Source: Deltaproteobacteria bacterium | Lineage (GTDB): Bacteria; Desulfobacterota; Desulfomonilia; UBA1062 | Assembly (NCBI GenBank): GCA_021372395.1 | Contig: JAJFUP010000178.1 | Span: 1 to 35,046 of the forward strand | DNA length: 35,046 bases | Direction of reading: 5' to 3' | Part shown: positions 8,776 through 17,400 of the stretch, one piece after another | How the letters are laid out: each line of letters begins with the position of its first letter | Numbering within the stretch: position 1 is the first letter of the stretch | Made by a program: the position numbers and the translations under genes | Notes under the pieces: model-generated | The model's database searches: none | What the model saw: only the letters and a program-made list of their open reading frames with translations | Told to the model about the DNA's origin: nothing

Positions 8776-10221
8776 TCAGAAGCCGTCCCCGAAATCCTTT
8801 CTGAACGCTGCGGCCAGACGTCCCCCCCACCCTCTCAGCGGTTCGAGCTTCCCGAAGAAGAACCTCAGAACCGGAGGCTCCTCGACGAACCTGAGCCCCT
8901 GCACCAGGTCCCGGTGCTGGAAAAGCCAGGTCAGGCGGTCCACCGCATACTCGATGTGCGACAGGGTGTATACTCTCCGGGGCACAGCCAGGCGCGCCAG
9001 CTCGAGGTCGGATGGCACGTCGTTTCCGTCCTTGTCCCGGTCCATGGACACGGTCCCCCGCTCCATGCTCCGTATCCCGGAACTGAGGTAAATGGCTGCT
9101 GCCAGGGCTCCCGCCGGATACTCGATCTGAGGGATGTGGGGCAGGAACCGCATGGCATCCACATGGCAGGCCAGGCCGCCCGGAGGGGTGACCACGGGCA
9201 CCCCGTTTTCGATCAGGCGCTCGGCAAAGTAGCGGATGAACTCCACCGAGCTCCCGGCAACATCAATGTCGGTCATCTCGTGGATGCCCACGGCCATGGC
9301 CTCGATCTCCTTCGTGGACATGCCGCCGTACGTCAGGAACCCTTCATACACCGGCAGCCAGGGCATGATTGCATCGTAGTGATCCTTGTTGTTGGTGGCG
9401 ATGAACCCGCCGCGGACGCAGCAGCTCTTCCTGCCCGAGAGATAGAACACATCCGCGAGCGTGGCGATCTCCCGGATGATGTCGCGGATGGACACATCCG
9501 CGTACCCGATTTCGCGCTGCTTGATCAGGTAGGCGTTTTCCGAGATCAGGCTGCCGTCCACCACCAGCATGATGCCGTGCCGCGAGGTGATGTCGCGCAC
9601 GGCCTTGAGGTTCGCCAGGGCAAAAGGCTGCCCGCCTATGAGGTTCGTCGTGGCCTCCATCCTGACAAAGGAGATCTTGTCGGCACCGCGGGTGCGTATG
9701 GCGTCCTCCAGCTTGTTCAGATCGAGATTACCCTTGAACGGCACCGTGCTCCGGGTGTTGAGGGCCTCGTCGGTGTATATCTCCAGCACGCTGCCGCCGG
9801 CCAACTCGAAATGTGCCTTGGTGGTGGTGAAATGGTAATTCATGGCAGCCGTGAAGCCCGGCTTCACAAAGACCTTCGCGATGAGGTTCTCCGCGGCCCG
9901 GCCCTGATGAACGGGGAGCACGTACTTGAGCCCGAAGACCTCCTCGATGGCGTCCTTCAACCGGAAGAAGCTCTCGGAACCGGCATAGGCATCATCGGAG
10001 ACCATCATGGCCCCGAGCTGCCTGTCGCTCATCGCATTGGTGCCGCTGTCGGTGAGCATGTCGAGGAACACGTCCCTGGTGCGCAGAAGAAAGGTGTTGT
10101 AGCCTCCTTCTTCGATGGCCTGCAATCGCCTGCCACAGGGCACAAGCTCTTTTTTCTGCACGATCTTTACCTGGTGCATCTCCATGGGGAGCAACCTTCC
10201 ATCTGCAAGTCGTATGTTCAT
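8776..10221 (-). CDS. Tyrosine phenol-lyase/tryptophanase-family PLP enzyme (divergent)
   Basis: This 481-residue beta-eliminating lyase would convert an aromatic amino acid to pyruvate, ammonia and the ring compound. The N-terminal GYNTFLL and TDSGTNAMSD blocks, DDAYAGS, and SGRKS with the presumed PLP lysine K265 are family features. By alignment from memory with Citrobacter tyrosine phenol-lyase, FTTT (131-134, matching T124) and R388 in SIRSMERG-like context (matching R381, the phenol-ring ligand) are tyrosine-lyase-like, while E. coli tryptophanase has Asp and Ile there. R410 matches the substrate-carboxylate arginine. Oddly, the position of R217, near the PLP phenolate, is leucine (L225, in DGSLISENA), so the specificity or reaction may differ. 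The start is ATG at 10219-10221 with AGGAGG nine bases upstream. A tyrosine-rich leader precedes the gene. Confidence 0.85.
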   Translation of the reverse strand: MNIRLADGRLLPMEMHQVKIVQKKELVPCGRRLQAIEEGGYNTFLLRTRDVFLDMLTDSGTNAMSDRQLGAMMVSDDAYAGSESFFRLKDAIEEVFGLKYVLPVHQGRAAENLIAKVFVKPGFTAAMNYHFTTTKAHFELAGGSVLEIYTDEALNTRSTVPFKGNLDLNKLEDAIRTRGADKISFVRMEATTNLIGGQPFALANLKAVRDITSRHGIMLVVDGSLISENAYLIKQREIGYADVSIRDIIREIATLADVFYLSGRKSCCVRGGFIATNNKDHYDAIMPWLPVYEGFLTYGGMSTKEIEAMAVGIHEMTDIDVAGSSVEFIRYFAERLIENGVPVVTPPGGLACHVDAMRFLPHIPQIEYPAGALAAAIYLSSGIRSMERGTVSMDRDKDGNDVPSDLELARLAVPRRVYTLSHIEYAVDRLTWLFQHRDLVQGLRFVEEPPVLRFFFGKLEPLRGWGGRLAAAFRKDFGDGF

Positions 10222-10230
10222 GGTGCGAAG

Positions 10231-10236
10231 CCTCCT
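10231..10236 (-). promoter_or_regulatory. Strong ribosome binding site of the lyase gene
   Basis: The minus strand reads AGGAGG nine bases before the ATG, a full Shine-Dalgarno match that fixes the start. It is independent of the leader peptide, whose stop codon lies about 146 bases upstream. Confidence 0.75.
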
Positions 10237-10360
10237 GTCTCATACTGTTGGTATTTTCCTGTCGCATGCCCGTTAAGGCCGATACGCGGGGGCGCAAAAA
10301 AAAGGCGCAGCCGGATTCGGATGAGAATAAACGGTTCGCAGAGATGAGATGTTCGATTGT

Positions 10361-10380
10361 CCCCGGGCTAAAAGCCGGGG
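10361..10380 (-). promoter_or_regulatory. GC hairpin overlapping the leader-peptide stop codon
   Basis: On the minus strand CCCCGGCT and AGCCCGGGG pair around a short T-rich loop, with one extra base in the 3' arm. The 5' arm is made of the leader's final Pro-Gly-Phe codons, and the UAG lies at the start of the 3' arm. A ribosome finishing the leader would melt the hairpin; one stalled on the tyrosine codons would leave it free to form. About 65 bases downstream an eight-U tract (plus-strand A-run 10296-10303) follows a weak GC stem and may be the actual termination point. The mechanism is inferred. Confidence 0.5.
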
Positions 10381-10433
10381 TAGAGATAGTAGTATTTGGA
10401 GGTCCGGGTTTGTGCAGTTTTCTGAGCTGTCAT
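10368..10433 (-). CDS. Tyrosine-rich leader peptide upstream of the lyase gene
   Basis: A 21-codon open frame on the lyase strand begins ATG at 10433 and ends TAG at 10368. Its last nine residues are KYYYLYPGF, so four of five consecutive codons are tyrosine. It sits between a candidate promoter and the lyase start and leads into a GC hairpin that covers its stop codon. Tyrosine codons right before a hairpin, upstream of a gene for a tyrosine-lyase-like enzyme, are what a tyrosine-sensing leader would look like. TnaC in front of tnaA is the known analogue for tryptophan, where the nascent peptide stalls the ribosome. The ribosome binding site is weak (only GAAGAA near the ATG), which lowers confidence. 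Confidence 0.6.
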   Translation of the reverse strand: MTAQKTAQTRTSKYYYLYPGF

Positions 10434-10461
10434 GTTCTTCATGTCATACCGTGTGGATTAT

Positions 10462-10490
10462 TCTCTACCTTATTTTTCTTCCCCGGTCAA
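10462..10490 (-). promoter_or_regulatory. Candidate promoter of the leader-lyase transcript
   Basis: The minus strand has TTGACC (10485-10490) and TAGAGA (10462-10467) with a 17 bp spacer, in an A-rich stretch. Transcription would start near 10455, giving about 22 bases before the leader ATG. The -35 is good and the -10 is poor. Confidence 0.35.
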
Positions 10491-10572
10491 GGGCCTGGCT
10501 GCTGGGAGGACGTTTCCTCTGCAATCTTTCGAAGACCGCCCCGATGTGGTATTAAAAGGTTGTGAGGTGCGG

Positions 10573-11199
10573 ATGAGGCTGCTCGTTCGAGGCGGAAGCA
10601 TCCCTGCAGGGGTCGGGGTCACGAGGAGTTACGTTGACATGCTGGGGAGGTTCTGCGCATCCCGGGGTGTCGAGCTCATCAACCGCAGCCGGCCGTACGA
10701 GAACTCGTTCGACGGCATCAGGTCCTTTCATGAAGACATCGATCCCTTCCGGCCGGAGATCCTCCTGCTCCACTTCGGCATCGACGACGCCTTCTGCCCG
10801 GTCTACCGCTCGGAGTTCAAGGAGAACCTGGTGAGGATCGTCCGCCTGGCCCGGGAGCGGTTCGACCCTCTGATCATCATGCCCACCTCCCACACCTTCG
10901 ACAGCCCGCACGATACGGATGCCCTGAACATCTACTACCGGGCCATACGGGAGGTGTGCCAGGATCTCTCCTGCGAGATGATCCCGTTCCATATCTTCTG
11001 GGCAGGGCATCTCGAGGACCAGGGGCTCAGAAACCGGGAGCTCCTCCAGCAGGACGAACGCTACCCGAATGAAAAAGGCCACGCGGTCTATGCCGGGACG
11101 ATCATGCGCAGGCTCGAGAGGATAATCCCCACGGTGCTTTCAGGCCCCTGCAGCAATCCTTGTGCGCCCGGGCAGACGTGGTACAAAGATCTTCAGTAA
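10573..11199 (+). CDS. SGNH/GDSL-hydrolase-like protein with altered catalytic motifs
   Basis: This 208-residue protein starts at the ATG at 10573, with GAGG five bases upstream. Block I is RGGSIPAGVGVT with the candidate nucleophile Ser9. The block III GxND motif reads GIDD, and the block V DxxHPN motif reads DERYPNEKGH, so the usual Asn is Asp and the usual catalytic His is Tyr. The fold assignment to the SGNH superfamily is good, but classical esterase chemistry is doubtful unless the later His in KGH substitutes. There is no signal peptide from this start. It is followed after 13 bp by a small membrane-protein gene, probably in the same transcript, and diverges from the lyase gene. Confidence 0.7.
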   Translation: MRLLVRGGSIPAGVGVTRSYVDMLGRFCASRGVELINRSRPYENSFDGIRSFHEDIDPFRPEILLLHFGIDDAFCPVYRSEFKENLVRIVRLARERFDPLIIMPTSHTFDSPHDTDALNIYYRAIREVCQDLSCEMIPFHIFWAGHLEDQGLRNRELLQQDERYPNEKGHAVYAGTIMRRLERIIPTVLSGPCSNPCAPGQTWYKDLQ

Positions 11200-11212
11200 A
11201 GGGGGTGCGGAT

Positions 11213-11608
11213 ATGAAACAGAAGTCCATCATGGCGGCGGCCGTCATCTTCGTGCTGTGGTCGCTCATCGACTTCGTCATGCACGGATTCATCCTGGGCA
11301 GTGCCTATGCCCGGACGGCCTTCCTGTGGCGGCCCATGGAGGAGATGAACGCGTGGCTCATCTACCTCGTGACAGCGGTTACCGTGGCAGTGTTCACGGC
11401 GATCTACGCCCTCTTCATCAGGGAGAGGAAGATGGCGGTCGCCCTGCTGTACGGACTGCTGTTCGGGATCGCACTCGGGTTTCCCATGGGATACGGGAGC
11501 TATGCGACCATGCCCATTCCCCTGGTCATCGCCCGCACCTGGTTCTTCGGAACGCTCGTCAAGACGGCCCTCGGCGGAGCGGTTCTGGGTGGGCTCGTGA
11601 AGGAGTGA
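11213..11608 (+). CDS. Small integral membrane protein, unknown function
   Basis: This 131-residue protein has about four hydrophobic segments, near residues 5-30, 45-68, 72-97 and 103-128. Charged residues are largely confined to a loop around RERK. The ATG at 11213 follows a GGGGGTG ribosome binding site. It is 13 bp downstream of the SGNH-like gene, so the two are probably cotranscribed. I do not recognise the family, and no cofactor-binding or catalytic motif stands out. Confidence 0.7.
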   Translation: MKQKSIMAAAVIFVLWSLIDFVMHGFILGSAYARTAFLWRPMEEMNAWLIYLVTAVTVAVFTAIYALFIRERKMAVALLYGLLFGIALGFPMGYGSYATMPIPLVIARTWFFGTLVKTALGGAVLGGLVKE

Positions 11609-11617
11609 GGTCCGGTC

Positions 11618-11637
11618 CTGCCCCCATACCGGGGCAG
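11618..11637. terminator. Hairpin between convergent genes
   Basis: CTGCCCC (11618-11624) and GGGGCAG (11631-11637) form a perfect 7 bp stem with a 6-base loop. It fills the 33 bp gap between the plus-strand membrane gene and the minus-strand CoA-ligase gene. There is no U-tract on either side, but the position suggests a bidirectional 3'-end element. Confidence 0.45.
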
Positions 11638-11641
11638 ACGA

Positions 11642-13129
11642 CTATCGCCCTTGCTCCCGGATCCCCTCGAGATACCTGCCGTAGTGCGCCATGTGGGCGA
11701 AGATGGCGACCACCTCCTCGGGGTTGGACAGGGTGATCACCGGGCCGTAGTCCGTGTATCTCATGGTCAGGCCGCCATCGGTCAGTGCGACCACGAGGAT
11801 GGGCTTGCCCGTCTCCTTCTGGATCTTTCCAATGCCGGACAGGATACGATCCTCCGAGCGGATCTGGTCCTTGAGTATCGAGAGCTTCAGCTCCCGTTTG
11901 AAGATCTTGCCTTCGAGCCTCTCCTGGCATTCGATGAAGTCCTCGAGAAAACTCGACCTGCCCACGATCCCCAGCGCCATCACCATGTCCGTCTCTTCCC
12001 ACCGGGCCAGGGCGCCTATCACCTGGAGGCACATCTCCGGGTCGTCTTCGCCCACGACATCCACCGGGTTGCGCCTGTTCCAGAATGCGGGCAGGTAGGC
12101 ATCGATGACCCGGATGATCTCCGGGGTGAGCTGCGGCATGACGAGCCCCGCCTTTTCACACTGGTCCGCTGCTATGACCCCCCAGCCCCCGCCGAAGCTC
12201 ATCACCCCCACCCTGTTTCCCTTTGGGATGGCAAGATGAGTCATGGCTGCCGAAACGTTCAGGAGCTCGGAGGGCGTGTCCACCTGGATAATGCCGGACT
12301 GGGCGAACATGGCCCTGTAGGCGGCAACCGACCCGGCCATGGAGCCGGTGTGGGACTGGGCGGCCTTCGATCCTGTCGCCGAGTTGCCCCCCTTGAGGGC
12401 AATGACGGGCTTCTTCCTCGTCACCTCGGAGGCGATCTCCATGAACTCCCGGCCGTTCGGTATGCCCTCGATATACATGGCAACGGCCTTGACCTCGTCT
12501 CGTGTTCCCACGTACCTGAGCAGGTCGCCTGCCTTCAGCATGGCCTCGTTCCCGACACCTGCATAGATACTGAGCCCGATGTCCTTGTGGCCTGTCCATT
12601 TCATCATCTGGATCCCGAGGTTGCCGCTCTGCGAGATGATGGAAAGCCCCCCGGGTTTCGGTGCCGTGGGCAGGGGGACCGCCTCGAAGGAATGGTGGGC
12701 CGACACGACCCCCATGGTGTTGGGACCCATGAACACGATGCCCCCTTCGCGGGCGATCTCGATGATCTCCTTCTCGAGCCCGGCGCCTTCTTCCCCTGTC
12801 TCCTTGAACCCCGCCGATATCACCACCGCCGCAGTGATGCCCTTTGCGATGCACTCCCTGAAGGCATCGGGTATCATCTTCGCAGGGATGGTGAAGACCG
12901 CAAGGTCGACCTCTCCGGGAATGGACCCCAGGTCAGGATAGCACTCGACGTTGTAGAGACTCTTCCTGTTGGGGTTCACGGGGTACACCCTGCCCCGGTA
13001 TGACCAGCCCAGGATCGCCGTCAGTATGCGGCTGCCCCATTTGCCCGGCACATCGGAGGCGCCGACAACGGCAACAGACTGCGGGAAGAACATCTTGTCC
13101 AGCTTGCCCATCAATTCTTTCCTGTCCAT
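11642..13129 (-). CDS. ADP-forming acyl-CoA synthetase, alpha-subunit type (CoA-binding plus ligase domains)
   Basis: This 495-residue protein begins at the ATG at 13129, with AAGGAG upstream. Residues about 5-130 form a CoA-binding Rossmann domain (VAVVGASDVPGKWGS). The succinyl-CoA-ligase-like flavodoxin domains follow, including the phosphohistidine motif SHTGSMAGS. This family converts acyl-CoA + ADP + Pi to acid + CoA + ATP, a fermentation-type energy-conserving step. The length and content match an alpha subunit. The ATP-grasp beta part is neither fused nor adjacent, so it must be encoded elsewhere or the protein has another role. The acyl substrate cannot be read from sequence. Confidence 0.85.
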   Translation of the reverse strand: MDRKELMGKLDKMFFPQSVAVVGASDVPGKWGSRILTAILGWSYRGRVYPVNPNRKSLYNVECYPDLGSIPGEVDLAVFTIPAKMIPDAFRECIAKGITAAVVISAGFKETGEEGAGLEKEIIEIAREGGIVFMGPNTMGVVSAHHSFEAVPLPTAPKPGGLSIISQSGNLGIQMMKWTGHKDIGLSIYAGVGNEAMLKAGDLLRYVGTRDEVKAVAMYIEGIPNGREFMEIASEVTRKKPVIALKGGNSATGSKAAQSHTGSMAGSVAAYRAMFAQSGIIQVDTPSELLNVSAAMTHLAIPKGNRVGVMSFGGGWGVIAADQCEKAGLVMPQLTPEIIRVIDAYLPAFWNRRNPVDVVGEDDPEMCLQVIGALARWEETDMVMALGIVGRSSFLEDFIECQERLEGKIFKRELKLSILKDQIRSEDRILSGIGKIQKETGKPILVVALTDGGLTMRYTDYGPVITLSNPEEVVAIFAHMAHYGRYLEGIREQGR

Positions 13130-13292
13130 AAGGTCTCCTTCCCGTATGCGTGGGGTATGTTTCACCGGGATGTTGCTTCAAGTTCTCGATTGTCAGCCAT
13201 AGTTGTTTTCCCTGAATCCGGGATGGAGGCCCGCAGGGGATCTTCTCCATGAATCTCACCGTGGAGGAACGCGCTCGCATTCTTGGTGACTC

Positions 13293-13321
13293 ATAATGTC
13301 ATGGGACCGATACGGAGTCAA
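13293..13321 (-). promoter_or_regulatory. Weak candidate promoter of the acyl-CoA synthetase gene
   Basis: The minus strand has TTGACT (13316-13321), overlapping the acyltransferase stop codon, and CATTAT (13293-13298), with a 17 bp spacer. It would give a leader of about 155 bases. The two genes could equally be cotranscribed. Confidence 0.25.
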
Positions 13322-14076
13322 CTGCCCCCGGGCGCATCAGGGTAATCGGGATTGAACTGGGCCGTGATGATGCCCCTCGTCTTTTCCATGATCTCCGGGA
13401 GCTGCTCCCTGGTGTAGCCCGAGGTCTCCAAAGGATCGCCGACCACCACCTCGATGGGCCCAGGCCGGAAGACGAGGCTCTTCTTGGGCAGCACCCTCCT
13501 GCTCCCGTTCACCGTGACGGGCAGGATGGGCATGCCATTCTCCAGGGCCATGATGAACCCGCCCTTCTTGAACGGCTGGATGCTGCCGTCCACCGACCTG
13601 GTGCCCTCGGCGAAGAACATCACGCTCACCCCTTGAGGGAGGCGGTCCAATCCCTCATGGATGCTCCTGACCGCTTGGTCGCGGTCGGACCTGTCTATGA
13701 AGATGTTCCGTGACACATACAGGGCATAGCCGAACAGAGGCACCTTCCTGAGCTCTTTCTTGATGATCCACCTGAACTGGGTGCCCAGTTTCGTGACCAG
13801 GGCAAGGATGTCGAACTCCGACTGGTGGTTGCTGATGATGATGTACGAGCGTCCCTTGACGATCTTCTCCCGTCCCCTGATCACGGGATGGACGTGCGTG
13901 ACCCCGAGCATGACCCAGGCCCAGATCTTCGAGAGGGAAAAGGCGAGGTTGCCCGTGGAGCTCAGCATGGCTGCCAGGGTGATGGGGATGAACAGCATCA
14001 GCGATGCAGCGGCAGCCCAGAAACTTATCCAGAAGACCTTCATCACACGTACAAAGGCAGATTCCTGCATCGACAT
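13318..14076 (-). CDS. plsC: 1-acyl-glycerol-3-phosphate acyltransferase family (PlsC-like)
   Basis: This 252-residue membrane-associated acyltransferase would add the second acyl chain in phosphatidic acid synthesis. It has an N-terminal hydrophobic segment (about residues 10-35), the NHQSEFD motif (the NHX4D catalytic box), and FAEGTRS matching the FPEGTR block that binds the phosphate. The ATG at 14074-14076 has GAGGTG six bases upstream; open frame continues upstream but has no better start. The catalytic boxes are intact. It is 188 bp upstream of the acyl-CoA synthetase gene on the same strand. Paralogues acting on other acceptors are possible. Confidence 0.85.
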   Translation of the reverse strand: MSMQESAFVRVMKVFWISFWAAAASLMLFIPITLAAMLSSTGNLAFSLSKIWAWVMLGVTHVHPVIRGREKIVKGRSYIIISNHQSEFDILALVTKLGTQFRWIIKKELRKVPLFGYALYVSRNIFIDRSDRDQAVRSIHEGLDRLPQGVSVMFFAEGTRSVDGSIQPFKKGGFIMALENGMPILPVTVNGSRRVLPKKSLVFRPGPIEVVVGDPLETSGYTREQLPEIMEKTRGIITAQFNPDYPDAPGGS

Positions 14077-14452
14077 GGAATTCACCTCACCCGAATATGA
14101 ATCCCCCTGATGCGGTGGGGCCTCAAACAGAGATACCACATCGTGAAAGTATTGTAAAACAGAAGGGCTTGGGCGTTCTTTCCCCACATCCCCGGGCGAT
14201 GCTCCCTGCCGAACGGTATCGGCTGTACCAGGCTGTAATTCTGGCACCGGATCATGCGTCACAGGGGGCATCCCCTTGGTTCATTGGTGAAATCCGCTTT
14301 GGCCTTTCATTCCGAACAAAATCGCGGGTTCAGAAAAAGCCGCATCAATTCCTTCCATTACTATGGTCTCTTGTGATATTGAAATATCCATAAGGTACAC
14401 CTCTGTCACGCTGTTCGCCCACATACGAGATGCAAAGGAGAGAGTTGACACC
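14077..14452. other. Divergent intergenic region with promoter candidates
   Basis: This 376 bp gap lies between plsC (minus) and the first giant gene (plus), so it must carry both promoters. Besides the minus-strand candidate listed separately, there is an inverted repeat GATATT-GA-AATATC at 14375-14388, about 65 bp before the giant gene. I cannot pick a convincing plus-strand -35/-10 pair. No gene or structured RNA is evident. Confidence 0.4.
14130..14158 (-). promoter_or_regulatory. Candidate promoter of plsC
   Basis: The minus strand reads TTTACA (14153-14158), a 17 bp spacer, then TATCTC (14130-14135), with TGG just before the -10 as an extended -10 element. It is about 55 bp upstream of the plsC start. 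Confidence 0.35.
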
Positions 14453-17400
14453 ATGAGCAGAGATCTTACAGACGAAATTCCCTCCAGAAAGATGTTCCAG
14501 TGGCCCGGGGCAAAGGTGCTTCCTTCCCAGCATACCGTTCCCCAGGATATCATACAGTCGCTCACCCACCGGCTGAACCGCCTCCGCGACCAGCATGCCC
14601 TCCTGATGTTCCCTGCGCGGGACCACGGCATCGATGAGCCTTCGCTGTACATCATGGATGTGTTGAGTCCCGTGACCATCACTATCGAGGACCCCTCGAA
14701 CATCGTGTACACCTTCGAGCTCGATCCGGACCGGCTCGACATCCTGGCCATCTGCATACCGGGCTCGGGTGCACCCATCGTATCCAACATCATGGTTTTT
14801 CACGATTATAATGCCAACCTCTACGTGACCAAGCCCCTGAGCACTTACCTGGCCCACTCCCCGGGCCAGATCATCGCCCAGGCCAAGATCCACGAGATCT
14901 CTTCCCTGCTCTTCAACCAGATCTGCCGGGAGATCTCACCGGATGTTCCCCTCCACCAGGTCGGCTTTCAGGACCTTTCTCTCGTGGTGCGCGAATTCAT
15001 CTCCCGGTATTACTACCATGCCCAAACAGACAGCGCGGCCCTGGGAGAACCGTTCTCCTGGGAGTTGTTCGAGCAGCTCTTCACCCCGGAGAAGCTCTTC
15101 GGTTTCATGAATTCCAGGGCTGTCCAGAAGAGGATCTCCGAAGGATTTGCACCGATCCATATCATCGCCTGCCTCCTGGAGAAGATCGACACCTTTTGCC
15201 GGGACCCGCTCTCCTCCATAGGGGCCAAGAAGGTGAGCAGCATCACCCTGGAACAGGTGGACAAGATCGTGGAGGAGAGCACCCTCGACGCATTCCTGTT
15301 CCCGAAGAAGGTCATCGCGCAGACCATCGCCTCCCTGAGCGGGAACGACATCCTTGCCCGCATCGCGCAGCGCTACTCCCTGGATTTCCTCACGTATGCC
15401 CTCATCTCCCAGTACGGCCCCATCCACAAGGCGAGGAAGGCCCTCGAGAAGCTCAAGATCCTCCAGTACGATCTCACCGAGAACCTGGTGAAATCGGGTG
15501 TTTACGATTTCGACACAAGCAGGAGGATCGTGAACAAGAACACCGAGGCCTTCGAGCGGACCTCTGCCGGAAAGTCCGACGATGCCTTGAGCGAGAACAT
15601 CATACGCACCCTGTTCGACCCCTTCCGCATCGATTTCATGAAGCAGCTCTCGCAGCTCCTCATGGACCGGAGGCTCATCACGAGCGACGAGGCGGCTACG
15701 TTCTTTGCGGGCGACCGGACCTTCTTCGACAGCGCGGGAAAGGTTCAGGATTTCCTCGACAAGAGCCGCCAGGTGACCGAGCTGGACAGGCAGATCGTCA
15801 CGGACAAGCTCCGCACCTGGACCTCCTTCATGGATGACATCGCCTCCTCGTTCCTGGTGAAGTGGAAGCACTGGAGGGACTGCGTCAATGCCGAGATATC
15901 CGGGCTGAACCAGTGCAGGCTCATCCCGCCTGACATGAAGGGGAAGATCATCCTGGACGAGCTGAACCGTCTGCTGGCCTATCTGTTCACGCGGGTGTAC
16001 CTGAATGTTCCCAGGTTCAAAGACCTGAGGAAGCCCACCGTGGTCTTCATCCATGGGGGAGCAGGGGTGGGCAAGAGCACCATCGGGAACGTGATCTCGA
16101 AGAAACTGGGCATACCCACCTACTTCAGGGCCACCATCACCCGTGCGGTCATGCGTCATTTCATCCCCATGCACCTCTGCCCGGAGGTTCACCGGTCGAG
16201 CTACCAGGGGAGGCCCACGATCGAGGGTTTCTACGAGCAGAGCTTCAGCATCTCCAAGGCCATAGAAGCGGTTCTGGACCGGGCCATCAAGGAAAACACG
16301 AGTGTCATGATCGAAAGCGGGGTGCTCCTGCCGGGGACCCTTTCGAGACAGTATTACGAGAGGGCCAACATCGTGGAGGTCCTGCTCGCGGCCCCCGAGA
16401 ACAAGATAACCCACCGGCGCATGCTCGTCGGCTCCGTCTCGCTCGGCAAGGACAAGAACAAGAGGCTGAACAATTTCCATCCCATCCGCCTCATCGATTT
16501 CGTCATGAAAAAGCTCGCAAAAGACCGTGAGATCACCGTGATCGAGCACAAGGACATGCAGGACATCATTTCGGAGATCATGGTGAGGGCCTTGAACCCC
16601 TATACGGACCGCTGGTTCGGCATGATGAGGGAAGACATCATCGAAAAGGTGCTCGCCGAGCACAGGCGCAAGGACGATCTCAGGCGCCAGATGTACGTCC
16701 GGCTCCCCATCACGCGCGAACAGATCAGGCAGACACGGCAGCACCTGCCCGCAGCGGTCGAAAGCGTCGTGGCGTGCCTGGGCAAGGAAAAGATCGATGC
16801 CGTCATCCGCGCTCACGAAGATGTGCTGGAGGAGACCCGGGCCTGCTTCATGAGGCTCAGGACGCAGGAATTCAAGATGCTCAGGTACCTGCTCGGCCAG
16901 ATGGACGACCCGTACGATCACGTCCGGCAGAATCTCTTCTTCATCGTGAACAACTCCCGCAACGCGCCTCAACTCGTGAGCCACCTCAAGGAGATGCTCT
17001 ACCCCGTGCTGCTTGAAAACCTTCACCGTGAGCTGGAACAGGACGGGTATCAACCGGAAGAGCTCCTGGGGAAAGGTTCATTTGAATCATTGGTGTACGA
17101 CTTGTGGAACATCCCTGAGGTAAAGGATATTCACATCGAGAAATACCGCTCCATGGTAAGGAGCTGGGGCGAAAACCTCGAGCATCATGCCAATGACTAC
17201 TTTCTCGCCTACTCCCTGTGGGAAGAGGCCTTCGCCAGGGAGGAAGAGGAACTGGGCGGCCACACCGAGATCACGAGGGACCGTTCCCTCAATATCACGG
17301 TCAAGCAGCTCCATGAGTGCATCCGGTTCATCTATGCCCAGAACACCCCGGGCGTCGAGAACCTCAAGAGCCTCGACAAGCCGCTCATCATCATCGTAAC

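Noticed and set aside
14375-14388. GATATT-GA-AATATC inverted repeat before the first giant gene, considered as an operator
   Set aside because: It is too short and has no second copy or adjacent regulator gene, so it is noted only within the intergenic entry.
14936-17053. A 705-codon open frame on the minus strand, opposite the first giant gene
   Set aside because: It is antisense to the P-loop domain region; no ribosome binding site or family signature was seen.
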